From Thermoleophilia bacterium (GTDB lineage Bacteria; Actinomycetota; Thermoleophilia; Miltoncostaeales; Miltoncostaeaceae), in contig JALOLS010000006.1 in assembly GCA_025455865.1 (NCBI GenBank), positions 1 through 49,932 of the forward strand: a stretch of 49,932 bases of DNA, written 5' to 3'. This document shows positions 1 through 12,209 of the stretch, piece after piece. A program made the position numbers and the translations under genes. A model generated the notes under the pieces. It made no database searches, was not told where the DNA came from, and was given only the letters and a program-made list of their open reading frames with translations. Position 1 is the first letter of the stretch, and every line of letters begins with the position of its first letter.

Positions 1-258
1 GCGGTGGACGATCGCCACCCGGGCGCCGAACCGGGCCTCGGCGTCATCCGCCACCCGGGCCAGCTCGGCCGGCGCCATCTCCTCGTAGGCCTCGTAGTCG
101 AGCGCGGCCACCGATCCCGCGTCCGCGTCGGGGCGGGTGGTGCCGAGGAAGAGGCACGTCCCGCCGTGGCCGGGGTCGGCCACCAGGGCGAGGAGCGCCC
201 CCGGGTCCAGGGGCGCTCGGGTGAGGGCGACCCGCTCCGGGGCGCCCGCGTCAGCCAC
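1..258 (-). CDS. moaE: Molybdopterin synthase catalytic subunit MoaE, partial
   Basis: Large subunit of molybdopterin synthase, which adds the dithiolene sulfurs to precursor Z in molybdenum cofactor synthesis. The 86 visible residues are the N-terminal part. They contain a [10 protein letters not shown] segment, the [10 protein letters not shown] motif and AIVHR, all in the usual MoaE order. The GTG start at 256-258 overlaps the end of moaD by 8 bases, so the two are translationally coupled. The C-terminal half, with the catalytic lysine region, is beyond the window edge. Confidence 0.9.
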   Translation of the reverse strand, partial: MADAGAPERVALTRAPLDPGALLALVADPGHGGTCLFLGTTRPDADAGSVAALDYEAYEEMAPAELARVADDAEARFGARVAIVHR

Positions 259-502
259 CGGACACCGGGGGGACGATGGCCACCTCGTCGCCGTCGGCCA
301 GCGGCGCCCCGGGGAGGGTGAAGGCCCGGTTGACCGCCCAGCGCACGCCGGCCGGCGGCTCCACCGCCCCGATCCCGGGCAGGAGCGCCCACACCGCGCC
401 CACCGGCGTGGCCGAGGGGACCTCCAGCGCCACCGTCCCCGTCCCGGCCCGCTCGCGCAGGGAGGCGAACAGGCGCACGGTGACACGGATCCGGTCGGGC
501 AC
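251..502 (-). CDS. moaD: Molybdopterin synthase sulfur carrier subunit MoaD
   Basis: Ubiquitin-like sulfur carrier that delivers thiocarboxylate sulfur to MoaE. The protein has 83 residues from a GTG at 500-502, the usual MoaD length. It starts with an [15 protein letters not shown] strand-helix segment, carries the WAVNRAF and [14 protein letters not shown] motifs, and ends in the Gly-Gly that is activated and thiolated. It is the first gene of a minus-strand moaD-moaE pair and diverges from the mutase gene at 638. No strong Shine-Dalgarno sequence is visible. Confidence 0.93.
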   Translation of the reverse strand: MPDRIRVTVRLFASLRERAGTGTVALEVPSATPVGAVWALLPGIGAVEPPAGVRWAVNRAFTLPGAPLADGDEVAIVPPVSGG

Positions 503-567
503 AGGGCGGATCGTACCCCCCCGCCGCCGGGCGCCCGCCGGTCGGTCGGCGGGCCCCGACCTTCTGG

Positions 568-573
568 TAGCGT
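568..573 (+). promoter_or_regulatory. Putative -10 box (TAGCGT) for the propionate operon
   Basis: A TAnnnT hexamer lies about 65 bases before the mutase GTG in the divergent gap with moaD. It fits the -10 form seen before many genes here. No convincing -35 is visible. Confidence 0.35.
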
Positions 574-637
574 CGTCCGCGGCTCCGACGGGGGGCAACC
601 CGGAGCCCGCACACCGAGGACCGCGACCGGGGGACCC

Positions 638-2248
638 GTGAGCGAACAGCCGTCCCAAGCCCACGCCGACGTCAGGACGACCGACTCCGGCGTCCTCATC
701 GAGCCGGTCTACGACGCCGGGTCCGTCGCCGGGCTCGACCTGGCCGCGCGCCTGGGCGAGCCGGGCCGCTTCCCGTTCGCCCGCGGCGTCCACCCGGACA
801 TGTACCGCCGCAAGCCCTGGACCATGCGCCAGTACGCCGGCTTCGCCACGGCCGAGGAGACCAACGAGCGCTTCCGCTACCTGCTGGCCAACGGCGCGCC
901 CGGGCTCTCGGTGGCCTTCGACCTGCCGACCCAGCTCGGCATGGACTCCGACGACCCGCTCGCCCTCGGGGAGGTCGGCCGGGTGGGGGTCGCGATCGAC
1001 TCGGTCGAGGACATGGCCCGGGTGTTCGACGGCATCCCGCTCGACCAGGTCTCGACCAGCATGACCATCAACGCGCCGGCGTCGGTCCTGCTGTTGCTCT
1101 ACCAGCTCGTCGGCGAGGAGCAGGGGGTCGACACCTCGGCGCTCCGGGGCACGATCCAGAACGACGTGCTCAAGGAGTACATCGCGCGGGGCAACTACAT
1201 CTACCCGCCGCAGGCCTCCATGCGGCTCACCACCGACACCTTCGCCTACTGCGCGAAGGAGCTGCCGCGCTGGAACACGATCTCCATCTCGGGCTACCAC
1301 ATCCGCGAGGCCGGCTCGACCGCGGTGCAGGAGATCGCGTTCACGCTGGCCGACGGCATGGCCTACGTACGCGGGGCGCTGGAGGCGGGCCTCGATGTGG
1401 ACCGCTTCGCGCCGCGCCTGTCGTTCTTCTTCAACGCCCACTCCAACTTCATGGAGGAGGTCGCCAAGTTCCGCGCGGCCCGGCGGCTGTGGGCCCGGAT
1501 CATGCGCGACCGGTTCGGAGCCTCCGACGAGCGGTCCATGACCCTGCGCTTCCACGCCCAGACCGGGGGCAGCACGCTCACCGCCCAGCAGCCCGACAAC
1601 AACGTGGTCCGGGTGGCCCTGCAGGTGCTCTCGGCCGCGCTCGGCGGCGCCCAGTCGGTGCATGCCAACGGCTTCGACGAGGCGCTCGCGCTGCCCACCG
1701 AGCACTCGGCCAAGCTGGCGCTCCGCACCCAGCAGGTCATCGCCACCGAGACCGGCATCTGCGACACCGTCGACCCGCTGGGCGGCGCCTGGTTCCTGGA
1801 GTCGCTCACCGCCGAGCTCGAGACCCGGGCCGAGGCGCTCATCGACGAGATCGAGGAGCGCGGCGGGGCGGTCGAGTGCATCGAGTTCATGCGCGAGGCC
1901 ATCGCCGACTCGGCCTACCGCTGGCACGAGGCCCTGCGCACGGGCGAGCGGGCGGTCGTGGGGCTCAACACCCTGGTCGAGGAGGGCGAGGCCGACGTCG
2001 AGATCCTCAAGATCGACCCGGAGGTCGAGCGGGCCCAGGTGGCGCGCACCCAGGCGCTCCGGGCCCGGCGCGACCCGGATGCGGTCCGGGCGCGCCTCGA
2101 GGACGTGCGGACCGCCGCCCGGGGCACCGCCAACCTGCTCTACCCCATGCGGGACGCCCTGCGCGCCCGCGCCACCGTCGGCGAGGTGTGCAACGTGCTG
2201 CGCGAGGAGTACGGCGAGTACGACAAGCTCCTCGCGGCCCGCGGATAG
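638..2248 (+). CDS. Methylmalonyl-CoA mutase large (catalytic) subunit
   Basis: Catalytic TIM-barrel subunit of an adenosylcobalamin-dependent acyl-CoA mutase, interconverting methylmalonyl-CoA and succinyl-CoA. It has 536 residues from the GTG at 638, with a GGGGGA stretch just upstream. Family motifs are RQYAGF (Tyr66), [30 protein letters not shown] (Arg184), SGYHIREAG and HAQTGGSTL. Tyr66 and Arg184 align with the residues that bind the substrate carboxylate in methylmalonyl-CoA mutases and are Phe and Gln in isobutyryl-CoA mutase, so methylmalonyl-CoA is the likely substrate. The C-terminal B12-binding domain is absent, so a separate small subunit is needed and is not in this window. Placement before propionyl-CoA carboxylase genes supports the assignment. 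Confidence 0.9.
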   Translation: MSEQPSQAHADVRTTDSGVLIEPVYDAGSVAGLDLAARLGEPGRFPFARGVHPDMYRRKPWTMRQYAGFATAEETNERFRYLLANGAPGLSVAFDLPTQLGMDSDDPLALGEVGRVGVAIDSVEDMARVFDGIPLDQVSTSMTINAPASVLLLLYQLVGEEQGVDTSALRGTIQNDVLKEYIARGNYIYPPQASMRLTTDTFAYCAKELPRWNTISISGYHIREAGSTAVQEIAFTLADGMAYVRGALEAGLDVDRFAPRLSFFFNAHSNFMEEVAKFRAARRLWARIMRDRFGASDERSMTLRFHAQTGGSTLTAQQPDNNVVRVALQVLSAALGGAQSVHANGFDEALALPTEHSAKLALRTQQVIATETGICDTVDPLGGAWFLESLTAELETRAEALIDEIEERGGAVECIEFMREAIADSAYRWHEALRTGERAVVGLNTLVEEGEADVEILKIDPEVERAQVARTQALRARRDPDAVRARLEDVRTAARGTANLLYPMRDALRARATVGEVCNVLREEYGEYDKLLAARG

Positions 2249-2257
2249 GAGGCCGGA

Positions 2258-3816
<1,559 letters not shown>

Positions 3817-3820
<4 letters not shown>

Positions 3821-4043
3821 GCGCGTCCCACGCCGTCGCGGGCGGGGTCCCCACCCCGGAGGAGGCCGCCGTCATCGCGGCCGCCGTCGAGCAGGTCCTG
3901 GCCGAGGCCCGCGCCGCCGCGGCCGCCGGCGCAGGCGACGCGCGGCCCGCGCCCTACCGGTCCAACTGGCGGCGCACCGCCATCCTGGAGGCCTCGATCG
4001 CCATGCACGTCACCGAGCACTCGCCGATGTGGAGGGTGAGCTG

Positions 4044-4044
<1 letters not shown>
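3817..4044 (+). CDS. Small acyl-CoA carboxylase epsilon-like subunit
   Basis: A 75-residue protein whose GTG overlaps the pccB stop as GTGA and whose TGA overlaps the pccA ATG by one base. It has a [19 protein letters not shown] helix, an alanine-rich linker, and a C-terminal segment with [15 protein letters not shown]. Actinomycete acyl-CoA carboxylases often carry a short epsilon protein that has a PT-x-EE-x-A helix and bridges the alpha and beta subunits. The position and the helix motif fit that role, but the sequence is short and diverged, so the assignment is inferred mostly from context. Confidence 0.65.
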
Positions 4045-5827
<1,783 letters not shown>

Positions 5828-5831
<4 letters not shown>

Positions 5832-6022
5832 GCTGGCTGGCGGTGGCGGCGGGGGTGGCGCTCGTCGCCTACCAGTCCGTCGCCATCGCCATCCGCTGGC
5901 GGGCCATGTCGCTGGCCCCGCCCGGCCCGGAGCGCACCGCCGCCCGCGTCGCGGTGCTGGTGGTCCGGGGCGGGGGCCTGGTGCTCGGCCTCGCCCTGAT
6001 CGCCTGGGGCCTCACCCGGTGA
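5828..6022 (+). CDS. Small two-helix membrane protein
   Basis: A 64-residue protein whose ATG overlaps the pccA stop as ATGA. It has one hydrophobic helix at about residues 2-22, an RWRAMSLAPPGPE loop, and a second helix at about 41-61. It belongs to the propionate operon by coupling. No known domain is recognised, so its role is unknown. Confidence 0.65.
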
Positions 6023-6085
6023 GCCGCCCGGTTGGACGCGTCGACAGGCGGTCGTCACACTCACGTGTATGAGGAGCCGCCGGCC

Positions 6086-6949
6086 GTGATCCGCGCCCGC
6101 CTGGTGGTCGGCCCCCTCGGGCCCGGCCGCGCCGGCGTGGGCGTGGACTGGTCGCCGGGCACCGCCTCCCGCGAGGAGGTGCGGCGGGGGGTGCTCACCG
6201 CCGGGCTGGCCGCGCTCGCCGAGCTCATCCCCCGGGTGCCGGAGCCCGCGCGGTCCGAGCTGGTCAAGGAGCTCTCGGACACCGGGCCGGGCGAGGTGGT
6301 GGACCTGCTCGCCGCGCGCCGGCGCGAGGGCCTCGCCGTGGACGCCGCCCCCCTGGACCCGGAGGAGCCGAGCACGGCCTGGCTGCGCGCCACGCTGGTG
6401 AGCGACCCCGAGGAGGAGGTCGAGGACGCCCCGGTGCGGGTGCGCCCCGGCGACGGCCCGGCCGCGCTCGACCCGGCCACCTGCGCCCGGCTGGTCCCGG
6501 TGGCCCTGGCCCGGGCCATGCCGCGCGACCTGGTCTTCCTGGCCCGCCTCGGGGCGGCGCTGCGGGCGCTCGCGCGCGAGGCCGGGGCCTACCCGGACAC
6601 CGTGGGTGAGATGGTGCCCGGCATCGCCGCGACCGTGCGCGACCCGGAGGTGGTCCGCGACTTCGGCCGGCTCTCGGTGGACTCCGACGACGGGCGGGTG
6701 CACATCCCCCTGCCGCGCCGGCCGGCGAACGTGCGCCGGGCCGTGGCCGCCGTGGCCGCCACGCTGCTCCTGGCCGTCGCCGGCGGGCTCGCCGCCGAGG
6801 CCGTCTGGCGGGCCCTGGACCCCGGGAGGGCCCAGCACGCGACCGTGCTCATCGCCGGGGTGGTCGTCGGTCTGCTCGTGGGGCTCCTGGTCGGGCGCGC
6901 GATCGTGCGCCGGCCGGTGGTGCGCTCCGGGCCGCCGGCCCGCATCTGA
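6086..6949 (+). CDS. Hypothetical protein with two C-terminal membrane helices
   Basis: 287 residues from the GTG at 6086, chosen because GGAG lies nine bases upstream. Earlier in-frame starts at 6032 (TTG) and 6065 (GTG) have no such site. Residues 1-215 form an acidic soluble region with alternating helices and the dipeptide-rich stretch SDPEEEVEDAP. Membrane helices are predicted at about 219-240 and 252-273, followed by a basic tail. The likely topology is a cytoplasmic domain anchored at its C terminus. I do not recognise the family. The gene follows the propionate operon after about 60 bases and may be part of it. Confidence 0.7.
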   Translation: MIRARLVVGPLGPGRAGVGVDWSPGTASREEVRRGVLTAGLAALAELIPRVPEPARSELVKELSDTGPGEVVDLLAARRREGLAVDAAPLDPEEPSTAWLRATLVSDPEEEVEDAPVRVRPGDGPAALDPATCARLVPVALARAMPRDLVFLARLGAALRALAREAGAYPDTVGEMVPGIAATVRDPEVVRDFGRLSVDSDDGRVHIPLPRRPANVRRAVAAVAATLLLAVAGGLAAEAVWRALDPGRAQHATVLIAGVVVGLLVGLLVGRAIVRRPVVRSGPPARI

Positions 6950-6994
6950 CTGCCTCGCCCCCGCGACGCCCGCGAGCCCGCGGCGTGCGGCGCG

Positions 6995-7348
6995 ATGTTC
7001 ACGGATGACGGCGTGCGCGAGTGGATGGTGAAGCCGCTGAGCCCCGTCATCCCCGCCCGGTACGAGGGCCGCGCCGCGGTCGTGGAGGGAATCGCCGGGT
7101 TCATGGGCGCCCTGCCCGACATCCGCGTCGAGGGCGGGGACGCCTGGGAGATCGAGGGCGGCGCGGTCCTGGAGTGGCGGGTGACCGGGACGCACACCGC
7201 GGACTGGGACGGCTGGGACGCCCAGGGGGAGGCGGTCGACTTCCCGGGCTGCTCGGTCTACCGGATCGAGGACGGCATGATCCGCCGGGAGCGGATGTAC
7301 TGGGACACCGCCCAGATGGTCGCCGGCTGGCGGCCGCCGGGCGCCTGA
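6995..7348 (+). CDS. SnoaL/NTF2-like protein with an uncertain or truncated start
   Basis: The 117 residues from the ATG at 6995 resemble SnoaL-type cone-barrel proteins: MFTDDGVREW, YEGRAAVVEGIAGFM, LEWRVTGTH, and GCSVYRIEDGMIRRERMYWD. Similarity appears to continue upstream of the ATG, because the in-frame codons 6950-6994 read LPRPRDAREPAACGA, like the usual WNARD-x-DA-x-AA segment. That frame opens directly after the TGA of the previous gene (6947-6949), and its first codon is CTG. Either translation starts at CTG 6950 or the first helix of the domain has been lost. The substrate is unknown, because this fold serves many enzymes and binding proteins. Confidence 0.6.
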   Translation: MFTDDGVREWMVKPLSPVIPARYEGRAAVVEGIAGFMGALPDIRVEGGDAWEIEGGAVLEWRVTGTHTADWDGWDAQGEAVDFPGCSVYRIEDGMIRRERMYWDTAQMVAGWRPPGA

Positions 7349-7361
7349 GGCCGGAGCGCCC

Positions 7362-7381
7362 CCGGCCCGGCACCGGGCCGG
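7362..7381. terminator. Bidirectional terminator hairpin
   Basis: Perfect 9-base arms (7362-7370 and 7373-7381) around a two-base centre, lying between convergent genes. The flanks can extend the stem. There is no T-run, as is common in such genomes. Confidence 0.55.
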
Positions 7382-7403
7382 GCCGGGGGCCACACGAACC
7401 GGG

Positions 7404-10400
7404 CTACCGGACCAGGTCGAAGCGCCCGCCGCCCTCCAGGAAGCGCGCGGGGGTCCGCAGGTCGACGACCCGCACCCGGTAGGCGCCGGTCGGCAGGAGC
7501 CGGGTGGAGAGGTTGACGACGTACTGGCCCGCGCGGGCGTCGAAGCGCATCAGCGGGACGACCCCGCCCGGCGCCGCGGCGGAGCCCTCGTTCTGCCGCC
7601 CGCTCGCCGGCCCGGTGCGCTCCAGCAGGACGAGGGGGAGCAGGCCGGGCACCGGCGCGCCGGCGCAGTCGGTGATCCGGACCTTCAGCGGGATCGTGCT
7701 CCCCCGGCGGAAGTTGCTGCTGCCGTCGGCGTTGACCGGCGCCAGCAGCGGGCTCGTGGCGTAGCGGCGGTCCACCACGGCGGTGGCCTCGGCCCCGGCG
7801 ATGCCGGCGGCGTCGCTCACCTGGACCCGCACGGTGTACCGGCCGGGGGCGGAGTCGTGGGTGCGCCGGGGCTGGGCGCCGAGCGCGGCACCGGCGAAGG
7901 TCTCCACGGTGCCGTCACCCCAGTCCACCCGGACGCGCCACGGGCCGTCCTGCACCCCGGGGTCGACCACCGACAGGTCGAGGGTCACCGCGTTGGCTCC
8001 CCGGCAGGCGGTGCCGGTGGCCCCGCCCAGGGTGAGCCCGGCGACGGTGGGCGCGACGTCGGTGACCGTGACGAGGACCTGGCCGATGGCCGAGCCGCCG
8101 TCCCCGTCGCTCACGTGCACCCGCACGGCCCGCGCGCCATCCTGGGGGAACCCACACGCCGCGCTCGCCCCCGGCTGCGGGCCGGTCTCGAAGACGCCGT
8201 CGTCGTTGCAGTCGAACCGATAGGCGAGCGGGTCGGCCGCCCCGGCCGGATCGGACGCGTCCACCGCCACCGTGGCCGACCCGCCCTCGGACACCGGCCC
8301 GGCGGCGGTCACCCGTGCGATGACCGGGTCGGCGTTGGCCACCTCGACCGTCGCCTGATCGGTCACACAGCGCCCGCCGGGGTCGCAGGCCCGCGCCACC
8401 ACGGTGCGGGTCGCGGGCCCGTCGATCGCGGCGGCCGAGAAGGACGGGGTGGCCCCCGTGGTCTCGAAGGTGCCGTCGCCGTCGAGGTCCCAGCCGATGG
8501 CGGGAGTCAGCGAGCCGAACCCGGCCGCGGTGGCGCCGAGCGGCACCGACCCGCCCTCGGCCACGACGTACGGGCCGGCGGCGTCCACCGACGGGGCGGC
8601 GAGGTCGAGCCCCACCAGCACCGGGTCGTGGTCGGATGAGCGGAACTGGTCCGGCGCATAGAGCGACGTCTGCTGCCCGGCGCTCTTGAAGTTCGTGTTG
8701 TAGTCGAGCGCCAGGGGCTCGTCGGCGTTGATGTGCCACTCCGCGACGCCGGTCACCTGGGGCGCGAGGGTCGGCGAGGCCAGGGCGTGGTCGAGATGGC
8801 CCCACTGCCCGTCGAACACGTAGCTGTAGGCGTCGGGGCCGCCGAACCGGACGACGAGGTTCTCATAGCCCGCGGTCTCGAGGGCCCGGATCGGGTCCTC
8901 CTTGGCGTAGCTGTTGAGGTCGCCGGCGATCAGCACGTCGGCGTCGCCCGAGCCGGTCGGGTCGGTGGCCAGCCAGGCCGCCAGCTCGCGCGCGGCCGCC
9001 GTGCGGGTCAGGTTGCAGTTGCCCTGCCCGTCGCCGGCGTCGGGGTCGGGCCCGGCCGGGGCGGTGGGGTCGTTGTCGGCGCAGGCCGACCCCTTGCTCT
9101 TCAGGTGGTTGGCCACCACGACGACCCGGCCGCCGGTGGCGACCTCGTCGAACGCCTGCGCCAGCGCGGGCCGGTTGCGCTGGATCGGCGCGCCGCCGGT
9201 GCGCGCGAACGGCCCGAAGGCGCCGGTGTCGAGCACGGCAGGGGCGCCGGCCGGGGTCACCCGCGCGGGCCGGTAGAGCATCCCGACCGTGATCGCATCG
9301 GTGCCGAGCGGGCCGCCGGCGTCGACGAAGGCCCAGGTGCCGGGCGCGGTCGCGGCGTTCAGGCGGCCCACCAGGTCCTGGATCGCGCTCTGCGGGCCGA
9401 ACCCGTCGTTCTCGAGCTCGTTGACCGCGACCACGTCGGCGCCGAGGCCGAGGATGGCCGCGACGGTCTTCGGCGCCTGCCGCTCGAGCTCGGCCACGCT
9501 CTCGGCCCCGCGGCAGTCGGTGGCCGTGCCCGTGGTCCCGCACTGGCCGCTCGTGAAGTCATTGAAGTAGTTGAGCAGGTTGAAGCTCGCGACCCGCACG
9601 TCGCCGCCCACGGCCGGCGGCGCCGCCGGGCGCGGGTTGGCGGGCTGGAAGTCGGCCGGCCCGGCGACCTGCAGCCGGTAGGCGCTGAAGCCGAAGCCGA
9701 GCACCCCGCTCACGCCGGTGATCGTGTCGCCGCCACGCAGGGTGTTGGCGGCCGAGAGCGGCTGCCCGCCCCGGGCGAAGCGGATCGGGTCAGGGTTCTG
9801 CCGGTTGGATCCGTCGTCCAGGAGGATCTGGTCGAGGTCGTTCGCGGCCTGCAGGGCGTTCGCCGCCGCCCCCGGCGCCACCACGTCGGTGGGCTGGGCC
9901 AGGCGGGCGCCCGAGGAGAGCAGCACCTCGCCGAAGCGGCCGAGCCCGAAGTGCTCGGTCACCACGAGCCCCTGCGGGAGGGTCACCCGCATGCCCTCGA
10001 GGCGCTCGGGCGACGAGGCGGTGCCGAGGGGGAGCGTCAGCTCGGCGGCGCCGGGCAGGGGGTTGCCCCCCGAGCAGACCTCGATCACCGGGCTGGTGCC
10101 GGCGAGCTGGGTCTGGCCCGAGAACTCGCCGGCCGTCCCGGTGACCCGGACGCGGTCCCCGACCTCGACGGCGGGCGCGGAGGGCGCGAAGACGAAGACG
10201 CCCTCGGAGGTCGACGGATCGGCGTCGGCGTCGGCCTCCTCCTCCTGGACGAAGACGCCGTTGAGCCCGCCCGAGCCCTGGAAGTCACCGACGACGATGC
10301 CCTCGACCGTCGTGACCTGGCCGGCGAGCGGCGTCGTGGCCCCGCTTCCCTGGACCTGGCTGATCGGGGTCGCGGGCGCGCCGCAGGCGTCGGCCCGGTC

Positions 10401-11381
10401 GTCGTCGGTGACCGAGACGGTGACGGATGGCACCGTCAGGCCGGCGAAGGCCGGATCGGCGCTGGAGACCGCGTGGGTGATCGTGCCCGTGTGCGGCCCC
10501 TCGACGGCGGCGTCATCGACGGCGCTCACGGTGACCGTCTGCGGCGTGGTGTCGGTCAGGGTGAGCACGCCGGGAGCGGCGGAGACCTGCGCGTCCGGGC
10601 TGAGGGTGACGACGACCGGCGCCGCGGGCGTGCTCGCGAGGGCGACGGTGTAGGTGTCGGTCGCGCCCCCCTCGGTCACGGCGGTGGTCCCACCGGACTG
10701 CGTGAGGGTGATGCCGGCGGGCACCACCGCGCAGGGGGTCGGTGCGCCCGCGCTGTTCCGGGGGTTCGGTGCGCCCGTCGCGAAGTCGGCGCCGTTCTGG
10801 TCGGTGTCGGTGCAGCCGCCGGCCGCCCGCAGCGCGGCGGTCGTGGTGCTCAGTCCCGGCGCGGCGGAGCCCTCGAAGAAGTTGGCGGTGCCGTAGCCGA
10901 CGAGGTCGCGGATCAGGGCGAGCTGGTCGGGTGAGCAGACCGTCGAGCCGCCGTTGCAGGCCAGCCCGGCGGCCGAGTCGACCAGGGCGACCTTGCCCGC
11001 CGAGCCGGACATGTTGATCGTGCCGGTGACGTCGGGGGCCGGCAGCGGCACGCCGGTCGCCCCGCCGGCGAGCTGCACGAGGAAGCGCTGCCCGGGCGCG
11101 AGCGAGCCGGTGAGGGCGACGACCGGGTTCGCGCCGAAGTTGCCGGTGCCGGTCGCGCTCGCGTACTGGATCGACCTCCCGGCGAGCGACACGGGCGCCG
11201 GCCCCCGGTTGAACAGCTCGACGAAGTCGTTGCTGAAGGGCGCGCCGCTGTTGCCGCCCGCGCCGTAGACCTGGCTGATCACCACATCGGGCGACACGGC
11301 GGCCGCGGGTCCCGCGAGCCCGAGCGCGAGCCCGAGCACACCCACCAGCGCACGCCGCACCACGCGGCCCACCTGCCTCAT
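7404..11381 (-). CDS. Large secreted ExeM/NucH-type nuclease with lamin-tail and PKD-like domains
   Basis: 1325 residues with a signal peptide (about 1-28) ending in AAA. In order: a lamin-tail domain (about 30-150, ISQVYGAGGNSG and FVELFNRG), a Calx-beta-like repeat (about 225-328), an OB-fold segment typical of ExeM proteins (about 338-450), an endonuclease/exonuclease/phosphatase domain (about 595-928), three PKD or immunoglobulin-like domains (about 930-1205) and a C-terminal beta domain. Catalytic motifs are ASFNLLNY, NELEND (Glu655), NHLKSKG (His759), GDLNSY (Asp821) and SSDHDP (His918). It probably degrades extracellular DNA for nutrients or to reshape biofilm. No LPXTG or membrane anchor follows, so release is expected. 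GAGGGG lies nine bases before the ATG. Confidence 0.88.
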   Translation of the reverse strand: MRQVGRVVRRALVGVLGLALGLAGPAAAVSPDVVISQVYGAGGNSGAPFSNDFVELFNRGPAPVSLAGRSIQYASATGTGNFGANPVVALTGSLAPGQRFLVQLAGGATGVPLPAPDVTGTINMSGSAGKVALVDSAAGLACNGGSTVCSPDQLALIRDLVGYGTANFFEGSAAPGLSTTTAALRAAGGCTDTDQNGADFATGAPNPRNSAGAPTPCAVVPAGITLTQSGGTTAVTEGGATDTYTVALASTPAAPVVVTLSPDAQVSAAPGVLTLTDTTPQTVTVSAVDDAAVEGPHTGTITHAVSSADPAFAGLTVPSVTVSVTDDDRADACGAPATPISQVQGSGATTPLAGQVTTVEGIVVGDFQGSGGLNGVFVQEEEADADADPSTSEGVFVFAPSAPAVEVGDRVRVTGTAGEFSGQTQLAGTSPVIEVCSGGNPLPGAAELTLPLGTASSPERLEGMRVTLPQGLVVTEHFGLGRFGEVLLSSGARLAQPTDVVAPGAAANALQAANDLDQILLDDGSNRQNPDPIRFARGGQPLSAANTLRGGDTITGVSGVLGFGFSAYRLQVAGPADFQPANPRPAAPPAVGGDVRVASFNLLNYFNDFTSGQCGTTGTATDCRGAESVAELERQAPKTVAAILGLGADVVAVNELENDGFGPQSAIQDLVGRLNAATAPGTWAFVDAGGPLGTDAITVGMLYRPARVTPAGAPAVLDTGAFGPFARTGGAPIQRNRPALAQAFDEVATGGRVVVVANHLKSKGSACADNDPTAPAGPDPDAGDGQGNCNLTRTAAARELAAWLATDPTGSGDADVLIAGDLNSYAKEDPIRALETAGYENLVVRFGGPDAYSYVFDGQWGHLDHALASPTLAPQVTGVAEWHINADEPLALDYNTNFKSAGQQTSLYAPDQFRSSDHDPVLVGLDLAAPSVDAAGPYVVAEGGSVPLGATAAGFGSLTPAIGWDLDGDGTFETTGATPSFSAAAIDGPATRTVVARACDPGGRCVTDQATVEVANADPVIARVTAAGPVSEGGSATVAVDASDPAGAADPLAYRFDCNDDGVFETGPQPGASAACGFPQDGARAVRVHVSDGDGGSAIGQVLVTVTDVAPTVAGLTLGGATGTACRGANAVTLDLSVVDPGVQDGPWRVRVDWGDGTVETFAGAALGAQPRRTHDSAPGRYTVRVQVSDAAGIAGAEATAVVDRRYATSPLLAPVNADGSSNFRRGSTIPLKVRITDCAGAPVPGLLPLVLLERTGPASGRQNEGSAAAPGGVVPLMRFDARAGQYVVNLSTRLLPTGAYRVRVVDLRTPARFLEGGGRFDLVR

Positions 11382-11412
11382 GTCCGATCCCCTCGTCCGA
11401 TGGCCGCGGGCG

Positions 11413-11418
11413 ACCGTA
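11413..11418 (-). promoter_or_regulatory. Putative -10 box (TACGGT) for the secreted nuclease
   Basis: A TAnnnT hexamer on the minus strand about 31 bases before the nuclease ATG, leaving a short leader that contains the GAGGGG ribosome site. Confidence 0.35.
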
Positions 11419-11508
11419 AGGGAGGCGGTCGCCGCCCGGGTTACAGGGCGGGGAACGGGCGCGGGTGGTTACAGCGGCGCAACGCGAGGCCCGGCAGGGA
11501 GGCGCGGG

Positions 11509-11514
11509 TAGAGT
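11509..11514 (+). promoter_or_regulatory. -10 box (TAGAGT) for a leaderless PRC-barrel transcript
   Basis: TAGAGT ends seven bases before the GTG at 11522, and no ribosome site lies between. Transcription would begin at the start codon. Confidence 0.5.
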
Positions 11515-11521
11515 GCCAGGC

Positions 11522-12202
11522 GTGATCCACCACGCACACGACCTGCTCAAGATGCACGTCACCGTCGACGGCGATCGCGCCGGCACGGTCGACGACGTGC
11601 TGATCGACGACGCGACCTGGGCGGTGCGCCACCTGGTGGTCCGCGTGGGCGAGCGGGACGTGCTGCTGCCCCCGGCCGAGGCCCGCGGCGGCGGGCACGG
11701 CATCGCGACCACCCAGGCCGCGCTCGACGCCGCCCCGGGGGCCGAGACGGACCTGCCGGTCAGCGCTCGCATGCGCCCCGACCCGGGCCTCGCGCTCGGC
11801 TGGACCGACGAGGGAACCGGGGGCCCGAGCCCCTGGGGCCCGGGCATGGTGCCGACCGCGCCCGAGCGCCTGGCCGCCGAGGCCGAGGCCGAGGCGGTCG
11901 GCGGCGTGCCGCCCGGGCCGCCGGAGGAGGTGCCGGGTGACCCGCACCTGCGATCGCTGCGCGAGGTGCTGGGCTACGCCGTCCAGGCGTCCGACGGCCA
12001 CGCGGGCCGCCTGTCGGACCTCACCGTCGACGACGACGGCTGGCGGGTGACCGATCTGGTGGTCGACACCAAGGAGTGGTGGCCGGGCGGCAAGGTGCAC
12101 CTGCCGGCGTCGGCCGCGTTCTCGGTGGACTGGGCCGAGCGGAGCGTCACCGTCGACGCCACCCGCGACGAGGTCCGCCACCGTCACGGCCGGCCCGACT
12201 GA
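11522..12202 (+). CDS. PRC-barrel domain protein (two PRC-barrel-like units)
   Basis: 226 residues from GTG 11522. The N-terminal unit (about 8-45) reads KMHVTVDGDRAGTVDDVLID and VRHLVVRVG. A proline- and alanine-rich linker follows (about 75-145). The C-terminal unit (about 150-220) has GYAVQASDGHAGRLSDLTVD, VTDLVVDTKEWWPGGKVHLP and SVDWAERSVTVD. PRC-barrel proteins of this kind are small cytoplasmic proteins, often stress-linked and sometimes duplicated as here. The molecular role is unknown. The start is placed at the presumed transcription start given by the TAGAGT box, and no Shine-Dalgarno sequence is correctly spaced. Confidence 0.8.
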   Translation: MIHHAHDLLKMHVTVDGDRAGTVDDVLIDDATWAVRHLVVRVGERDVLLPPAEARGGGHGIATTQAALDAAPGAETDLPVSARMRPDPGLALGWTDEGTGGPSPWGPGMVPTAPERLAAEAEAEAVGGVPPGPPEEVPGDPHLRSLREVLGYAVQASDGHAGRLSDLTVDDDGWRVTDLVVDTKEWWPGGKVHLPASAAFSVDWAERSVTVDATRDEVRHRHGRPD

Positions 12203-12209
12203 CCGGGCG

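Noticed and set aside
503-637. Possible cobalamin riboswitch before the B12-dependent mutase
   Set aside because: The gap is too short and shows no B12-box-like sequence.
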